A stretch of 64,000 nt of DNA from Sphingobacterium puteale (GCF_003627955.1 NZ_RBWS01000014.1:124001-188000); one strand, 5' to 3'. Shown: positions 8,334 through 19,182, counted from the stretch's first letter. A program made the numbers and translations. Notes: generated from the sequence alone by a model not told the origin.

Positions 8334-9476
8334 CTATTTGGCAAATATTTCAGCCAATTTTTTGTCTAACTCTTCACCTCTTAAGTATTTAGCAATGATT
8401 TTACCATTTGGGTCTACCAAGAAATTCATGGGGATAGCTTTAACATCATACATGACTCCAGCTTCATTTTCCCATCCTTTAAGATCTCCAACCTGCTTCC
8501 AGGTCAGTCCATCATCCTGAATTGCTTTTAACCATTTTGCCTTATCGGCGGCTTTGTCCATGGATACGCCTAGAATTTCAAATCCTTGTTTTTGGTATTT
8601 AGCATAGGATTTCACCAAATTTGGGTTTTCACGTCGACATGGTGCACACCAGGACGCCCAAAAGTCAATCAGCACGTACTTGCCGCGGTAATCGGATAAT
8701 TTTACAGGTTTCCCATCAACATCGGGCTGTGTGAATTCTTGGGCTTCTACACCCTCGCTTGTTTTTTTGATTAAGGCTATACGTTTGGCCAAGTCCTTAC
8801 CAAGGATCGAATTCTGCAGACTAGGGTCTAGCGTAGCAAATATCTTTTCGGCTTTGAGGGCATCAAACTCAGGGGGTAAAGTAGAATTAAAAGCCATTAG
8901 GGCCATATAGCTCTTTGGATTTTTGGCCACATAGTCCAATTTCGCATCGATGGTCTGTTGCTGTATGGCATTCGCACGATCCTCCAACGTCTTGATATAT
9001 TTAGGGTCTTGCTGATCCGCGAGCGACTTGGATTTATACTCGTTATTTAAAACTTCATATTGATCGTATATCGGTTTTAATCGGGCATTTATCTGTTCAT
9101 TTTCCGCATTTAAAGGGGATCCGGAGATTTTTGCATGTTTGATGGAATCTGCTGCCACAAATTTAATTGTCGCTGATTCAATCAAAAAAGGAAGTATATC
9201 TTGTTTCGGTGGTTTAGCGGGATCAAAAGGAGCATTGTCGTGGATGATACGCAAATGCGCTTCCATCGGAGAAGGGATACTTCCTTTAAATTCAAATTTT
9301 CCGTTTTTTATGTCAACGGAATCAATACGTTCTTTCCCATCGTAATTAAGACGCAGATATGCTTTCGCAGGTTTATCTAACTTGCCCACTGTTCCTTGAA
9401 GTGTATAATTTTGCTGTGCATATCCAAATGTTGGCAATATGCACGCTAAAGCTAGCGCCCATTTCATATTTTTCAT
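8334..9476 (-). CDS. TlpA-like thioredoxin-fold protein with DUF4369-like N-terminal domain
   Basis: Periplasmic thiol-disulfide protein of the AhpC/TSA-TlpA type, 380 residues. A signal peptide ends near FGYAQQ. A beta-rich DUF4369-like domain fills about 22-125, a helical linker follows, and the thioredoxin fold starts near residue 245. The active site is WCAPC (Cys277 and Cys280), and the cis-proline loop reads AIPMN. Such proteins reduce or isomerise disulfides in exported partners. It is the last gene of the operon running from 19952 to 8334, 33 bases after the S41 peptidase gene. Its partner in this operon is unknown. Confidence 0.9.
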   Translation of the reverse strand: MKNMKWALALACILPTFGYAQQNYTLQGTVGKLDKPAKAYLRLNYDGKERIDSVDIKNGKFEFKGSIPSPMEAHLRIIHDNAPFDPAKPPKQDILPFLIESATIKFVAADSIKHAKISGSPLNAENEQINARLKPIYDQYEVLNNEYKSKSLADQQDPKYIKTLEDRANAIQQQTIDAKLDYVAKNPKSYMALMAFNSTLPPEFDALKAEKIFATLDPSLQNSILGKDLAKRIALIKKTSEGVEAQEFTQPDVDGKPVKLSDYRGKYVLIDFWASWCAPCRRENPNLVKSYAKYQKQGFEILGVSMDKAADKAKWLKAIQDDGLTWKQVGDLKGWENEAGVMYDVKAIPMNFLVDPNGKIIAKYLRGEELDKKLAEIFAK

Positions 9477-9509
9477 ATTTATATAATAATTATTGTACTA
9501 TCTTAAAAT

Positions 9510-11144
9510 CTATTTAGATACTTTCGTCACGCCTTTTTTTACGCTTTGCCCAACGATGTTTGTCTGTAATAGTTGTTTATAAAGCTTATCATCACGAAGG
9601 ACAAATAAGGCCTCCTTGAAACTCTTGTTCGACTCATTTCTGACACGTGCCATATAATCACCGCCGGTATATAACAATGAACCTACCTGTGCTTTAAATT
9701 CAACATCAATAGCAGCATGTGCGCCCTGCTGTTGTTCAGGTGGAATTGCCACAAGAACTTTTTTTGCGGCAGTGATCAGTTGCTGATGCACTTCTTTTGG
9801 AACTTTAAACTTTAGGTTGAATGCCTTGAAGTCTGGATAAGCTTTGAGGAGAGCCGCACGATTTTGCTGGACAAACTCAAACCCTCCTTTGGCTACAAGC
9901 CCACTGTTCATCAGTTGTGCCATCCACGTACTGTATTCATTGGTATCGATGGGAACAAAACGATCCGGCATAATTCCACCGCCCCCGTAAACAATCCTTT
10001 TATTTCCAAGCGTCGTGTATTTTAAAGAGTCCGGAAAGGAAATATGTCCTCCTTCCAATAATTCTTTTGATTCCATTCGTCGGTTAAAATCCTGAAAATA
10101 ATCATCCTTTCCTTTATTGTAGGGCTTTTGGATCGAACGTCCTGACGGGGTATAGTAACGTGCACCTGTAAGCTGCATTTCTGAGCCATCCGATAGGGGT
10201 ACAGGTTTTTGCATTAACCCTTTTCCGAAACTGCGGCGGCCGATAATCACAGCACGATCCCAATCTTGAAGCGCTCCAGTGACAATTTCACTGGATGAAG
10301 CTGTGGCTTCGTCAATAAGTACTACAAGCTGTCCTTCGTAGAACTGACCAAATCCGCCCGTAAAGTAATAGTCTTTTCCCCCTTCATTGGGCACTGAATA
10401 AAAGACAATTTTCTCCTTGGGCAAAAACTCATCGGCAACACCAATCGCAGATTCGACATAGCCTCCACCATTGCTCTGCAGATCAAGGATCAGCTTTTTC
10501 ATTCCTTGTTCTTTCAGACTTTTTAAAGCAGCATCCATCTCCTGACGTGTGGTCCTATTGAAAATTGAAAGCGCAATATAACCGATCTCCTGATCTACCA
10601 TATAACTTTCCCGAACGGATTTCTCCAATATATTTTCGCGGACAATGTTGATATTCTTGCTGTCCTTACTTCCGGGCGACGCAATGGTAAGGACCACAGG
10701 TACGTCTTTTTCACCGCGTAATTTTTCCATAATCTCCCGGTTGCCCCATTCCTTCGCTGTAATACTGTCACCGTCTATAGCGAGAATTTGATCCCCTACA
10801 CGTACTCCAGCACGCATGGCCGGACCATCTGGGTTGACCTTGGTGATAAAAGTCTGATGATTATTTTTTAAAAACTGAATGCCTATCCCCGCAAAACTTC
10901 CACTCATAGCCACGCGCATCTGCTCAGCCTCTTCACGGCTTGTATAACGTGAATGTGGATCTAAATCTGCGATCATCGCTTTGATTGCAGCATCTACCAA
11001 ATGTTCTTCATTCACCTGATCGACGTAATTCTGCTGAATAAGCTTCAATGCCTCCTCAAATTTATATTTAGGGTTCATCTGAGCCTGTAAAGACATACTC
11101 AGACCGATCATCCCGACGAGCAAGCTCGTTGCTTTCCTATTCAT
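9510..11144 (-). CDS. S41 family C-terminal processing peptidase with PDZ domain
   Basis: Exported serine protease of the tail-specific/CtpA type, 544 residues. A signal peptide ends near SLQAQ, a helical N-terminal region follows, and a PDZ domain lies at about 82-160 (GIGIQFL, GVRVGDQI). The S41 catalytic domain comes next. Ser283 in TASSSE and Lys308 in SFGKG are spaced 25 residues, as in known Ser/Lys dyads of this family. It lies 23 bases after the thioredoxin-fold gene upstream and 33 before the next one. Within a SusCD operon it could trim an imported peptide or mature an operon protein; this is inference. Confidence 0.93.
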   Translation of the reverse strand: MNRKATSLLVGMIGLSMSLQAQMNPKYKFEEALKLIQQNYVDQVNEEHLVDAAIKAMIADLDPHSRYTSREEAEQMRVAMSGSFAGIGIQFLKNNHQTFITKVNPDGPAMRAGVRVGDQILAIDGDSITAKEWGNREIMEKLRGEKDVPVVLTIASPGSKDSKNINIVRENILEKSVRESYMVDQEIGYIALSIFNRTTRQEMDAALKSLKEQGMKKLILDLQSNGGGYVESAIGVADEFLPKEKIVFYSVPNEGGKDYYFTGGFGQFYEGQLVVLIDEATASSSEIVTGALQDWDRAVIIGRRSFGKGLMQKPVPLSDGSEMQLTGARYYTPSGRSIQKPYNKGKDDYFQDFNRRMESKELLEGGHISFPDSLKYTTLGNKRIVYGGGGIMPDRFVPIDTNEYSTWMAQLMNSGLVAKGGFEFVQQNRAALLKAYPDFKAFNLKFKVPKEVHQQLITAAKKVLVAIPPEQQQGAHAAIDVEFKAQVGSLLYTGGDYMARVRNESNKSFKEALFVLRDDKLYKQLLQTNIVGQSVKKGVTKVSK

Positions 11145-11167
11145 AATGTATTAATGATTTAGTCTTT

Positions 11168-13171
11168 TTATTTTTCGTTTTTGAGGATTTCAATTGCCAA
11201 CGACAACTCGTCCATCAACTTACTTGGGCTTCCTGAATATCCACCAGAGCAATAGCGTACACGGCCATCTTTTACGATAATCTTACGGGGAATGGATGAG
11301 TCGCCGAATAAAGGAACGAGCTGTTTAAATACCAAGTCCTGTTCGTTGGTTTTTGGATTGACAGCATCATGTAACAAGTTGAATCGGAAACCTTCACCAC
11401 GTACATAGTTCACTGATTTACTTTTATAATCTCCTGTCTGCATCGTTCCCAACATATAGACGGCAACATGCTTATCCTGGGCATATTTGTCTATCAACAA
11501 TTGCATACCTGGAAATGCCATAATACATGGACGACACCATGTTGCCCAAAAATCCACAACCACAATCTTACCTTTCCAGTCATCCGGTGTAATAAACAGA
11601 CCATCAGCAGTTTCTAAACGGAAATCAGGCATAGGGTGATCTACCCAATTATGATCCACATAGGCTTTCATTTCTGCTTTTTCTTCATCAGATTTTAGTC
11701 CATCTAGATAAGCTTGATAACCGCTTCCATCCCCAGCGTGTCCTTTCAAGTAAATCGCTTTTAACTTGTCAAACATGCGTGGTGTCATCGCATTGTACCT
11801 TAAGCTCATTTCAAGCATGGGTAAGATCTGCTTATCATCGCCCAGTCCCTCTAATACCTGTAGGTTGATCTCGTTTAGTTCAGCATTGTTATATTTACCG
11901 TCTTCAGATAGCAATAAGAAATATTTTCTAGCTTCCTCATATTTTTTAAGATCATTTAATAAAGAAATGTGGGTAAACAAACGATCATCCAAATTTTTAA
12001 CCACATTGGAATCAGCCTGTGCCTGACGGTCAAAATCTTCCTGATAAGAGTTGTCCCCCTTACGTGCGATCAATTTGGGCAAAATCGCTTCTGACACCTG
12101 ATAAAGGCTATCTTTACCGACCAGTTTGAACATATAAGCGCGCATAATGTTCCAACGCATCAACTCATTGCCTGTTCGAAAATCGATATCGTCATACAGC
12201 TTAGTAAACTTATCAAACTGTTTGGAGTCAAAGTAAGCCGATCCAAGACCGCGGTATACAGCATAGTAGATAAAACCCTGCGCATTTGGGCGTTGGCGCC
12301 ATTGTTGTACTGGAAAAAGCTTTAGGAAGTTCTCGTACGAAGCAATGACTTCATTCTTGTCTGCACTGCTTCCTTTGGTATTACTATAAGCAATAAAACG
12401 TGCAGTAGCACCGTTCGGAAAGTCAGCATTTACTCTTTTTTCAACCAACTGAGTCAACTCCTGATCTTGAAGACGTCCACTAGCGAATGTATAGAACTGG
12501 TTGAGAACCTGGTCAGACAAGTCTTTTTGCTTTAATCCATCGATCAACAGCTTTTTGGCATAGGCAGGAAAACCATCACCCAAAGCCAATTTTTGTAAGT
12601 TCATCAAGGATTGAAAATAATCCAGATAGCGTTTACCTGATAATGCAAACTCCTTATCGGCTAAACCCTTCAGATATTCTGCTGGCAAACTTTTAGGCTG
12701 ATTGTTATAATACGCAAAAATGCCACCGCCTGCAATCATTGGCGCCTGAAAAGCCGCCTCTCCCAAATAAGCACCTTGTACCGGTTTTCCTTTTGCATCA
12801 CTCAGTGCAATAGCGTAACCAAGGTCCTGATTATTATCCAAGGCATCCGGATGATCGGCATCTCCCTGATAAAATTTAACACCAATAAAAGCTGTCGTCG
12901 GTTTAACTGGTACCGTTACGGTCCATAGTCCTGCCGCATTTTTCTGCAGGGAAAGGTTCATCTGTCTCCATTCAAATTCTTCGAAGAGGAAACATGCGGC
13001 ATGTATGGCATCGCTAAATTCCAGATCTTTGTCTTTGGCATTGTAAACCAATTGAACAAGGTCTGTCGTTTTTGGTTTTGCCGGCTTGAAAACGCTGCTG
13101 TCAAATCGAGGCTGCGCATATAACACAGCCTGGACAAACAACAACACTAAAAAAATCGTCTGTTTTTTCAT
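11168..13171 (-). CDS. Large exported protein with C-terminal thioredoxin domain
   Basis: Secreted protein of 667 residues from the chosen ATG at 13171. That start gives a clean signal peptide (MKKQTIFLVLLFVQAVLYAQ) and a 10-base gap to the SusD stop; a start at 13201 would overlap SusD. The first 120 residues look like a beta-sandwich, a long helical repeat-like region follows, and the last 160 residues are a TlpA/thioredoxin domain with WCRPC (Cys546 and Cys549 in this numbering) and a SIP cis-proline loop. It is probably periplasmic. Two thioredoxin-fold genes on either side of a protease gene suggest a redox-linked task for the operon, still unknown. Confidence 0.88.
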   Translation of the reverse strand: MKKQTIFLVLLFVQAVLYAQPRFDSSVFKPAKPKTTDLVQLVYNAKDKDLEFSDAIHAACFLFEEFEWRQMNLSLQKNAAGLWTVTVPVKPTTAFIGVKFYQGDADHPDALDNNQDLGYAIALSDAKGKPVQGAYLGEAAFQAPMIAGGGIFAYYNNQPKSLPAEYLKGLADKEFALSGKRYLDYFQSLMNLQKLALGDGFPAYAKKLLIDGLKQKDLSDQVLNQFYTFASGRLQDQELTQLVEKRVNADFPNGATARFIAYSNTKGSSADKNEVIASYENFLKLFPVQQWRQRPNAQGFIYYAVYRGLGSAYFDSKQFDKFTKLYDDIDFRTGNELMRWNIMRAYMFKLVGKDSLYQVSEAILPKLIARKGDNSYQEDFDRQAQADSNVVKNLDDRLFTHISLLNDLKKYEEARKYFLLLSEDGKYNNAELNEINLQVLEGLGDDKQILPMLEMSLRYNAMTPRMFDKLKAIYLKGHAGDGSGYQAYLDGLKSDEEKAEMKAYVDHNWVDHPMPDFRLETADGLFITPDDWKGKIVVVDFWATWCRPCIMAFPGMQLLIDKYAQDKHVAVYMLGTMQTGDYKSKSVNYVRGEGFRFNLLHDAVNPKTNEQDLVFKQLVPLFGDSSIPRKIIVKDGRVRYCSGGYSGSPSKLMDELSLAIEILKNEK

Positions 13172-13181
13172 CTTATATAAA

Positions 13182-14555
13182 TTATCTAGGGTTCTGGCCA
13201 ATTTCAGGGTTAAAAGATAGCACGCGTTCGTTGATAGGATAAACCAATCTTGGACTACCAGCGTTTAGGCTATAAGTCTGCCCATTGAAAGTCCGGGTAA
13301 TAGTCTTAAAATACCCACCATCCAGTGTAAGGCGACGCATATCGTACCACCGTAAGTCCGTTCCAACAAATTCGCGACGGCGTTCATCAATAACAGACTG
13401 TAAAAGATCGCTATTTACATCAGCAGTCGTAAGCGCCACATATTTATCTGCCGAAAAACGCTTCTTCCGCAATAGGTTCAAAAGCTCCACCAATTTAGCA
13501 GCATTGTTTTGGCGCGCGTATACTTCTGCACGGTTGAGTAGGACTTCAGGACTGCTCAGACCCACATAGGAAGCATTATAATAATTGCCGCTGCTATTAA
13601 AGACTGGTTTCTTATATATATATCCTTTATATGTCCCGGGTTCATTGTCAATAAATAGTTTAAGCCTAAGGTCACCTTCTTTATACAAAGAAATAAGCTC
13701 CGGATTAAGCGGGCCTATCATATAACCTGCACTCGTCTTAGATAGCAAAACCTCTTTATCGTCGATGAGACGCGGAAATGTTTCATCTCTAGTAAAGTCT
13801 TCCAAATTATAAATTGTCGGGTCCAATGCTAGCGCCAGATCCGCATATCTGCCAGCTTCCTCAAAATTGCGCATCGTCAGATAGACCCTAGACATTAAAG
13901 CGTAAGCGGATACTTTTGACGGGTGGTAATTAAAGCTCGGATAGTTTGGCAAATTGTTTATTGCGGTAGTCAAATCCGTTATAATCTGTTCATATATCCG
14001 TGCCAGAGATACACGGCTCAAATTCTGAAAAAGGTCTACTGTTAGCAGCAAAGGCAATCCTTGTTGACTCTCCGCTTTCGTAGGATCGTATACAGGCGCA
14101 TATTGATTGGCCAATGAATAATAGGCAAATGCGCGGTGAACACGGGCTTCAGCTGCTACAGCCAGCTTTTGCGCCGGAGTTCCATTTTGGCTATCCATCA
14201 CGCCGTCCAAAATTTCATTGGCAACGTAGATATGTTTGTATAAATTATTCCAGCCTCCATCTTGCTGGTCGCCCGTAAAGAATTCAGCTGACCATATATA
14301 GGCCAATTGCGTACTACCCCCCCAAACACTTGCAGCTGTGCTGGCAACCTCGGGTGCTATATTATCACTTGTTACCAGTGGCAATAAGTAAGATGTTTCA
14401 AAGTTGCCTTTATTATTTAGGAGATAGCGGTAATCGTCTGTTGTTTTTAATGTACGTCTATCATTCTGTTCTATTTCAACATACTTTCGACAAGCGGAGC
14501 CCAATAATGTAGCTGACGCAACGAAACTATAGATTAGGATACTTTGTATTTTCAT
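13182..14555 (-). CDS. SusD/RagB-family outer-membrane lipoprotein
   Basis: Surface substrate-binding partner of the SusC receptor. A lipobox LLGSAC puts the lipid on Cys22. The 457-residue length, the RAFAYYSLANQYAP helix typical of SusD tetratricopeptide helices, and the C-terminal ERRREFVGTDLRWYDMRRL motif all fit the family. It lies 11 bases after the SusC stop, so it is cotranscribed with SusC. The ligand is unknown; no polysaccharide-degrading enzyme is in the operon, so peptide or another non-glycan ligand is possible. Confidence 0.95.
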   Translation of the reverse strand: MKIQSILIYSFVASATLLGSACRKYVEIEQNDRRTLKTTDDYRYLLNNKGNFETSYLLPLVTSDNIAPEVASTAASVWGGSTQLAYIWSAEFFTGDQQDGGWNNLYKHIYVANEILDGVMDSQNGTPAQKLAVAAEARVHRAFAYYSLANQYAPVYDPTKAESQQGLPLLLTVDLFQNLSRVSLARIYEQIITDLTTAINNLPNYPSFNYHPSKVSAYALMSRVYLTMRNFEEAGRYADLALALDPTIYNLEDFTRDETFPRLIDDKEVLLSKTSAGYMIGPLNPELISLYKEGDLRLKLFIDNEPGTYKGYIYKKPVFNSSGNYYNASYVGLSSPEVLLNRAEVYARQNNAAKLVELLNLLRKKRFSADKYVALTTADVNSDLLQSVIDERRREFVGTDLRWYDMRRLTLDGGYFKTITRTFNGQTYSLNAGSPRLVYPINERVLSFNPEIGQNPR

Positions 14556-14566
14556 GATGCAGATTA

Positions 14567-17500
14567 TTAAAAGGAAACATTAAGACTTAAAAAATAGGTC
14601 GGCGACGGCGGAAGATTTGAATAACTATTCAACGTTCTGTAACTCGGGTCTACACCATCTTTATTTTTGCGCCATATAAGCCCTAAATTTCTCACACTGG
14701 CATTTACATTAACCGATTTAAACGGGGTATGTTCCAAGGTTTTGAACGGAAAATTATAGCCAAGGTCAATCTGTTGCAGACGGATATTGCTACCACTGAT
14801 GACCAAAGCATCCGAATTAGCATACCGGGACAGACTATTGTACTGGTAACCTTGCGTACTTAGTCCGGGTACGTTTGTGAAAGCTTCATCTCCAGGTTGG
14901 CGCCATCTCTTTGCCAGATCGGACTGCATTCCTATTGCGCCAGAATATCCTGCATAGTCCGGATAGTTCTGTACGGATAACCGTCTCAACACATGCCCCA
15001 TTTCGTATGTTACACGAACACCCAGTGTAAAATCTTTAAAGGAGAATGTATTAAAGAGACCTCCGACATAAGGTGGGGTAGTTCTTCCCATTTCAACCAA
15101 ATCTTCCGCCACGAGCGCATTTGCAGGAGCATCAGCATTGACGATATCCCCATTCTTCTTATAGACCTGTGAACGTCCCTGATTATCCAATCCCGCCCAA
15201 CGGTACGCATATAAATAATCTGTCGGATGACCTAAGATAGGTGTTGATGCATCGGTATAATTTATTACGTTTACAGGATCGGTGAATCTGGAATCTGTAA
15301 CCTTATTGGTATTATAGCCAAAATTAAATAAGGTATTCCATTTAACCGTAGATTGAAGCCAAGCTGCTCTAAGCCCAATGTCAACACCATGTCCTTCCAG
15401 GGTAGCACTGTTGAATTGAAGAAGAGTCCAGCCATAAGTGCCATTAAAAGGGAACGAATAAACAATATCGGAAGATTTCTTGGTGTAATAATCTACATTT
15501 AGCTGAAGACGGTTGTTCCAAATTGCGTAGTCTAAGCCCACATTCAATGATTTCACCTTTTCCCAAGTAATCTGCTTATTGGCCGGATAGGCGATGTCCG
15601 CTGTGACTTCATTTGAGATATTGTCGGTACTGGTATTTATGACCACTACTCGGCCAACACTTTTAGGTAATATTCCGTTCACGCCATAGGTCAACCGTAA
15701 ACCGAGCGCATCAGCCCAAGTTGCATCCTTTAAGAATTTTTCCTTCTTGGCATCCCATTTTCCGCCGATAGACCATAGTGGCTTTCCGCGTTCGCCCCGC
15801 GACGCCCCAACCAACGTAAAATCGTCAAAACGTATACTACCCGAAAGCACATATTTGCCGTTAAAGGCCGAAAATGCAGCATTGGAATAGTAGGAAAGCG
15901 CCCGGTCCCTATTTTTGGCAATTGACCCATTGGAGCTGAAATAATTATCCCATCCATAGATGGTGTTATAACTTCCTCTTGGATTTATAACAGCATAAGA
16001 ATAGGTATCCTCGATAAATCCCAAGTAAGCATCACTTGAAGAACGGCGGCTATTCTGCTTCCATTCGGCCCCGGCAAGGAAATTAAGATTATGCTGCGAA
16101 GATTGACCAAACGCTTTATCGATATTCAGTTGGGTTCGGAACACATATTGCGAGCCATTATAATTGCTTATGCCTAACCTTCCACCCAATGGATAACCAT
16201 AAACATAATTACCATTGTCGTTGAACGTAGTACCAATGTTAATCTGATTACGCTGGCCATAACTATTTACACCATCAATATTTTCCGTATTGTTCAATTG
16301 CCGCTGCCATTGCCCCATGACCGATAGATCTGCCCAACTGGTCAGTTTGGTATTGATGTCCATATGCATACGTATAGCATGAGACTGATCATTATAATTA
16401 GCAGCAGAGAGTTCTTCAATAGGATTATAGGCCCAGTCCAGGTAGCCTTTATTTTCAAAATCCTGGGAAACCTCAGGTCTAAATTGAATATAGCGGCGTA
16501 TGTTATTTCCGTTTTCATCTTTCAACAGGTCATAAGGAAGAAGACCGCCTGAACTAATATTTGAAGATAAGGCATTGATTGCTGCTGAATTTCCAATGGA
16601 ATTACCATAATTGTAGTTAACACCTGTAGCCAACCTCACGCGATCGTTAAACATCATGTTAGTTAGGTTAGTGGTGAGGTTGAAACTTTCGGCCTTATTT
16701 GCGCGGAATACCGGGACATCCTTACTATAATTTGCCGACACAAAATAAGTACTCTTATTGGCACCTCCTGAAAGAGATAGGTTGTGCTGCTGTGAAGTTG
16801 CGTTTTGCAATAAATAATCTTTGATTTGCTGCCTATTGTCAGTTGCGGCGAGCTTTTCAAGTGCTGCGTCGCGTTCCTGTGCCGTGGCAGTACCACGCTT
16901 TACACGGAAGATCCATTCCAGTGATTCGGAATGCGGCCTTTTTGTATTAAAGGGCTCCCAGTCACTTTTTTCGATATTATCTCCAATAACGCCCTCATCA
17001 ACCAATTGCTTTTCAAAGTCAATATATTGCGCTGAAGACATGCGGTCCATTTTGTTAAGATCAGCAGGTGATGCCATACTCAGCGAGCTACTGAAATTGA
17101 TCGAGGGCGGAGTGTTCCGACCTTTTTTTGTTTCGATGACAATTACCCCATTTGCAGCCTTTGCACCCCAAATGGAAGAAGCAGCGGCGTCCTTCAATAC
17201 CGTGATACTTTCGATATCATTCGGGTTGATCCTACTTAGGATTGCACCACCCGAACTCTGGGTATTCCCTTTATTCGTCAACGTAAAACTGTTGTCGTCA
17301 TTTTCGGCCATTGGAAATCCATCAATCACGATCAGCGGATCTCTGGGTGCGCCGCCAGTACCATAACTGTTTATCCCGCGTATCTCTATCTTATTTGTTC
17401 TCGGATCTACATACATGCCCGGTACTAGCCCCTGTATACGCTCCATCACATTGATAGCCGGTGTTTCCTGAATTTGTTTCGCTGTTACTGTTCCAAATGC

Positions 17501-18127
17501 CCCCGTAGCTCTGTCTTTAGGAATCTTCGTGTACCCCATCGACACCACTTCAACATCATCCAACACATTGACGATCTGCTCCATTGTTACATTGATCTGG
17601 TTACTGCTCCCGATTACCCGACGCTGTGGCTCCATACCCATGTACGAGAAAATTAGCGCATCTGCAGGATCAGTCAGTCGAAGTGTATAACTACCGTCGC
17701 TACTTGATGTCACACCAGTACGCACGGCATGTCCATCCGACATCACGGTAACGCCAATTAAGGGCGCACCTTTACTATCTTTTACTTTACCTGTGATAAC
17801 TTTCCAAAATCTGTCGTCGCTGTGATTGTCTCTCTTATCACGGCTGTCGCGAATAATCGTAAAATAATTGTTTTGGACGTATAGGAATAGATAATTGTTG
17901 GGATAGAGCAATTCCTTTAATACTGTTTCTACCGGAAGCCTTTTGTTTTTTGGAATCATGTCACTGTTCACAAAAGCATCGCGGATGAGCCCCTCTTCAT
18001 AGGAAAATTTGGTCCCATAAATTCGAGTTACCTCACTAAGAGCCTGGCTGAGACTAGCCCTTTTTTGTGCAAAGCTACCTGTAGTGCTCATCAGGCAGAC
18101 AAGAGGCACAAGAAGTTTAGTTTTCAT
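14567..18127 (-). CDS. SusC/RagA TonB-dependent receptor with STN domain
   Basis: Outer-membrane importer of 1186 residues. The order is signal peptide (to about 20, SFAQKR), STN domain (about 22-95), carboxypeptidase-like beta domain (about 108-190, VKDSKGAPLIGVTVMSDG), TonB plug (about 205-335, with IESITVLKDAAASSIWGAKAA), and a 22-strand-type barrel ending in Phe (SLNVSF). The STN domain is the contact for FecR signalling, and the FecR gene lies 26 bases upstream. With SusD downstream it forms an uptake pair whose expression is probably induced by its own ligand. Confidence 0.96.
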   Translation of the reverse strand: MKTKLLVPLVCLMSTTGSFAQKRASLSQALSEVTRIYGTKFSYEEGLIRDAFVNSDMIPKNKRLPVETVLKELLYPNNYLFLYVQNNYFTIIRDSRDKRDNHSDDRFWKVITGKVKDSKGAPLIGVTVMSDGHAVRTGVTSSSDGSYTLRLTDPADALIFSYMGMEPQRRVIGSSNQINVTMEQIVNVLDDVEVVSMGYTKIPKDRATGAFGTVTAKQIQETPAINVMERIQGLVPGMYVDPRTNKIEIRGINSYGTGGAPRDPLIVIDGFPMAENDDNSFTLTNKGNTQSSGGAILSRINPNDIESITVLKDAAASSIWGAKAANGVIVIETKKGRNTPPSINFSSSLSMASPADLNKMDRMSSAQYIDFEKQLVDEGVIGDNIEKSDWEPFNTKRPHSESLEWIFRVKRGTATAQERDAALEKLAATDNRQQIKDYLLQNATSQQHNLSLSGGANKSTYFVSANYSKDVPVFRANKAESFNLTTNLTNMMFNDRVRLATGVNYNYGNSIGNSAAINALSSNISSGGLLPYDLLKDENGNNIRRYIQFRPEVSQDFENKGYLDWAYNPIEELSAANYNDQSHAIRMHMDINTKLTSWADLSVMGQWQRQLNNTENIDGVNSYGQRNQINIGTTFNDNGNYVYGYPLGGRLGISNYNGSQYVFRTQLNIDKAFGQSSQHNLNFLAGAEWKQNSRRSSSDAYLGFIEDTYSYAVINPRGSYNTIYGWDNYFSSNGSIAKNRDRALSYYSNAAFSAFNGKYVLSGSIRFDDFTLVGASRGERGKPLWSIGGKWDAKKEKFLKDATWADALGLRLTYGVNGILPKSVGRVVVINTSTDNISNEVTADIAYPANKQITWEKVKSLNVGLDYAIWNNRLQLNVDYYTKKSSDIVYSFPFNGTYGWTLLQFNSATLEGHGVDIGLRAAWLQSTVKWNTLFNFGYNTNKVTDSRFTDPVNVINYTDASTPILGHPTDYLYAYRWAGLDNQGRSQVYKKNGDIVNADAPANALVAEDLVEMGRTTPPYVGGLFNTFSFKDFTLGVRVTYEMGHVLRRLSVQNYPDYAGYSGAIGMQSDLAKRWRQPGDEAFTNVPGLSTQGYQYNSLSRYANSDALVISGSNIRLQQIDLGYNFPFKTLEHTPFKSVNVNASVRNLGLIWRKNKDGVDPSYRTLNSYSNLPPSPTYFLSLNVSF

Positions 18128-18153
18128 AAATTTTGATTGATTAGTGTTAGTTT

Positions 18154-19182
18154 CTAGTTAGGTTTTATTATTATTTGTTTGTTTTTCACTTCAATAGCTA
18201 CATTCATCGTGTGCTTGATCACGAAGAGGATATCATCAATTCCTTTTACCGGTATCACACCTGTAAATCGTTTATTGAGCAATGCCGAGTCCTGAACCAC
18301 CACCTGATAACCATAATTATCTTCCAATACACTTACAATATTGGCTAAGTTGCTATGTTCGATGCTAAGCTCACCATGGGTCCAAGCCATGGCTTTGTCT
18401 GTATCACTTTTGACAGTCTGATCAGCTTTTGCAGATTCATCATAAATAAAAGTCTCTCCAGGCGCTAGAATACGATTGAGTCCATTTTCGCCCTGAATCC
18501 GGACACTACCTTCAAACAAGGACACTTCAATACGTCCACGTCGATCTTTTACGTTAAATTTAGTTCCAAGAACCGTCAATGAGAGATCCCCTACATGCAC
18601 CACAAAGAGATCATTTTCACGCAAACGATTTTTGACGGCAGTATGCTTTACCTCAAACATACCCTCTCCCTCGAGCCAAACTTCCCTCGGTTTATCCGTT
18701 TTCCAGTTACGTACATAGGATAAGCTAGAATTGCTGTTTAATTTGATGATAGAAGAATCTGGAAGTGCAAGTTCACGTCTTTCCCCAAAAGCCGTATTTG
18801 TTTCCTTCGTTCCGAATTGATTGATTTCATAGATCAACATTCCCAAAAGCAACAGTGCCGCCGCCGATGCTGACCATCGTAATGTTCTATGGATAAATAG
18901 CCTCTGCTGCTGTTTCTTTTCATAGCGCGGAATTTGAGTCTGAATATTCTCCCAGCGTTGATTAGTACTCAAACTGCTTTGGACCTGTTGCTGGCCTTTA
19001 ATCAATAATACCCACATGCGGGCTGTTTCCATTTCAGCCAATAAATTGGGATATTGGTCAACAAGTTCAGACCAAAAATCCCGCTGAAAAGTACCATCTA
19101 AATGAGTGGACGTAACAAAGTCCTCATCGGCAAAAAAATCTGCTGCCTTATAATCTTTATATTTTGATAACCGTGAGTTCAT
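18154..19182 (-). CDS. FecR-family anti-sigma factor
   Basis: Inner-membrane anti-sigma factor of 342 residues. It has a cytoplasmic N-terminal part, one membrane helix (about 102-121, Ala and Leu rich), a periplasmic FecR domain (LPDSSIIKLNSNSSLSY) and a C-terminal DUF4974-like domain ending IEVKNKQIIIKPN. It lies between the sigma gene (stop at 19356) and the STN-type SusC gene, the standard sigma-FecR-SusC order. It should hold the sigma factor inactive until the receptor binds its ligand. Confidence 0.95.
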   Translation of the reverse strand: MNSRLSKYKDYKAADFFADEDFVTSTHLDGTFQRDFWSELVDQYPNLLAEMETARMWVLLIKGQQQVQSSLSTNQRWENIQTQIPRYEKKQQQRLFIHRTLRWSASAAALLLLGMLIYEINQFGTKETNTAFGERRELALPDSSIIKLNSNSSLSYVRNWKTDKPREVWLEGEGMFEVKHTAVKNRLRENDLFVVHVGDLSLTVLGTKFNVKDRRGRIEVSLFEGSVRIQGENGLNRILAPGETFIYDESAKADQTVKSDTDKAMAWTHGELSIEHSNLANIVSVLEDNYGYQVVVQDSALLNKRFTGVIPVKGIDDILFVIKHTMNVAIEVKNKQIIIKPN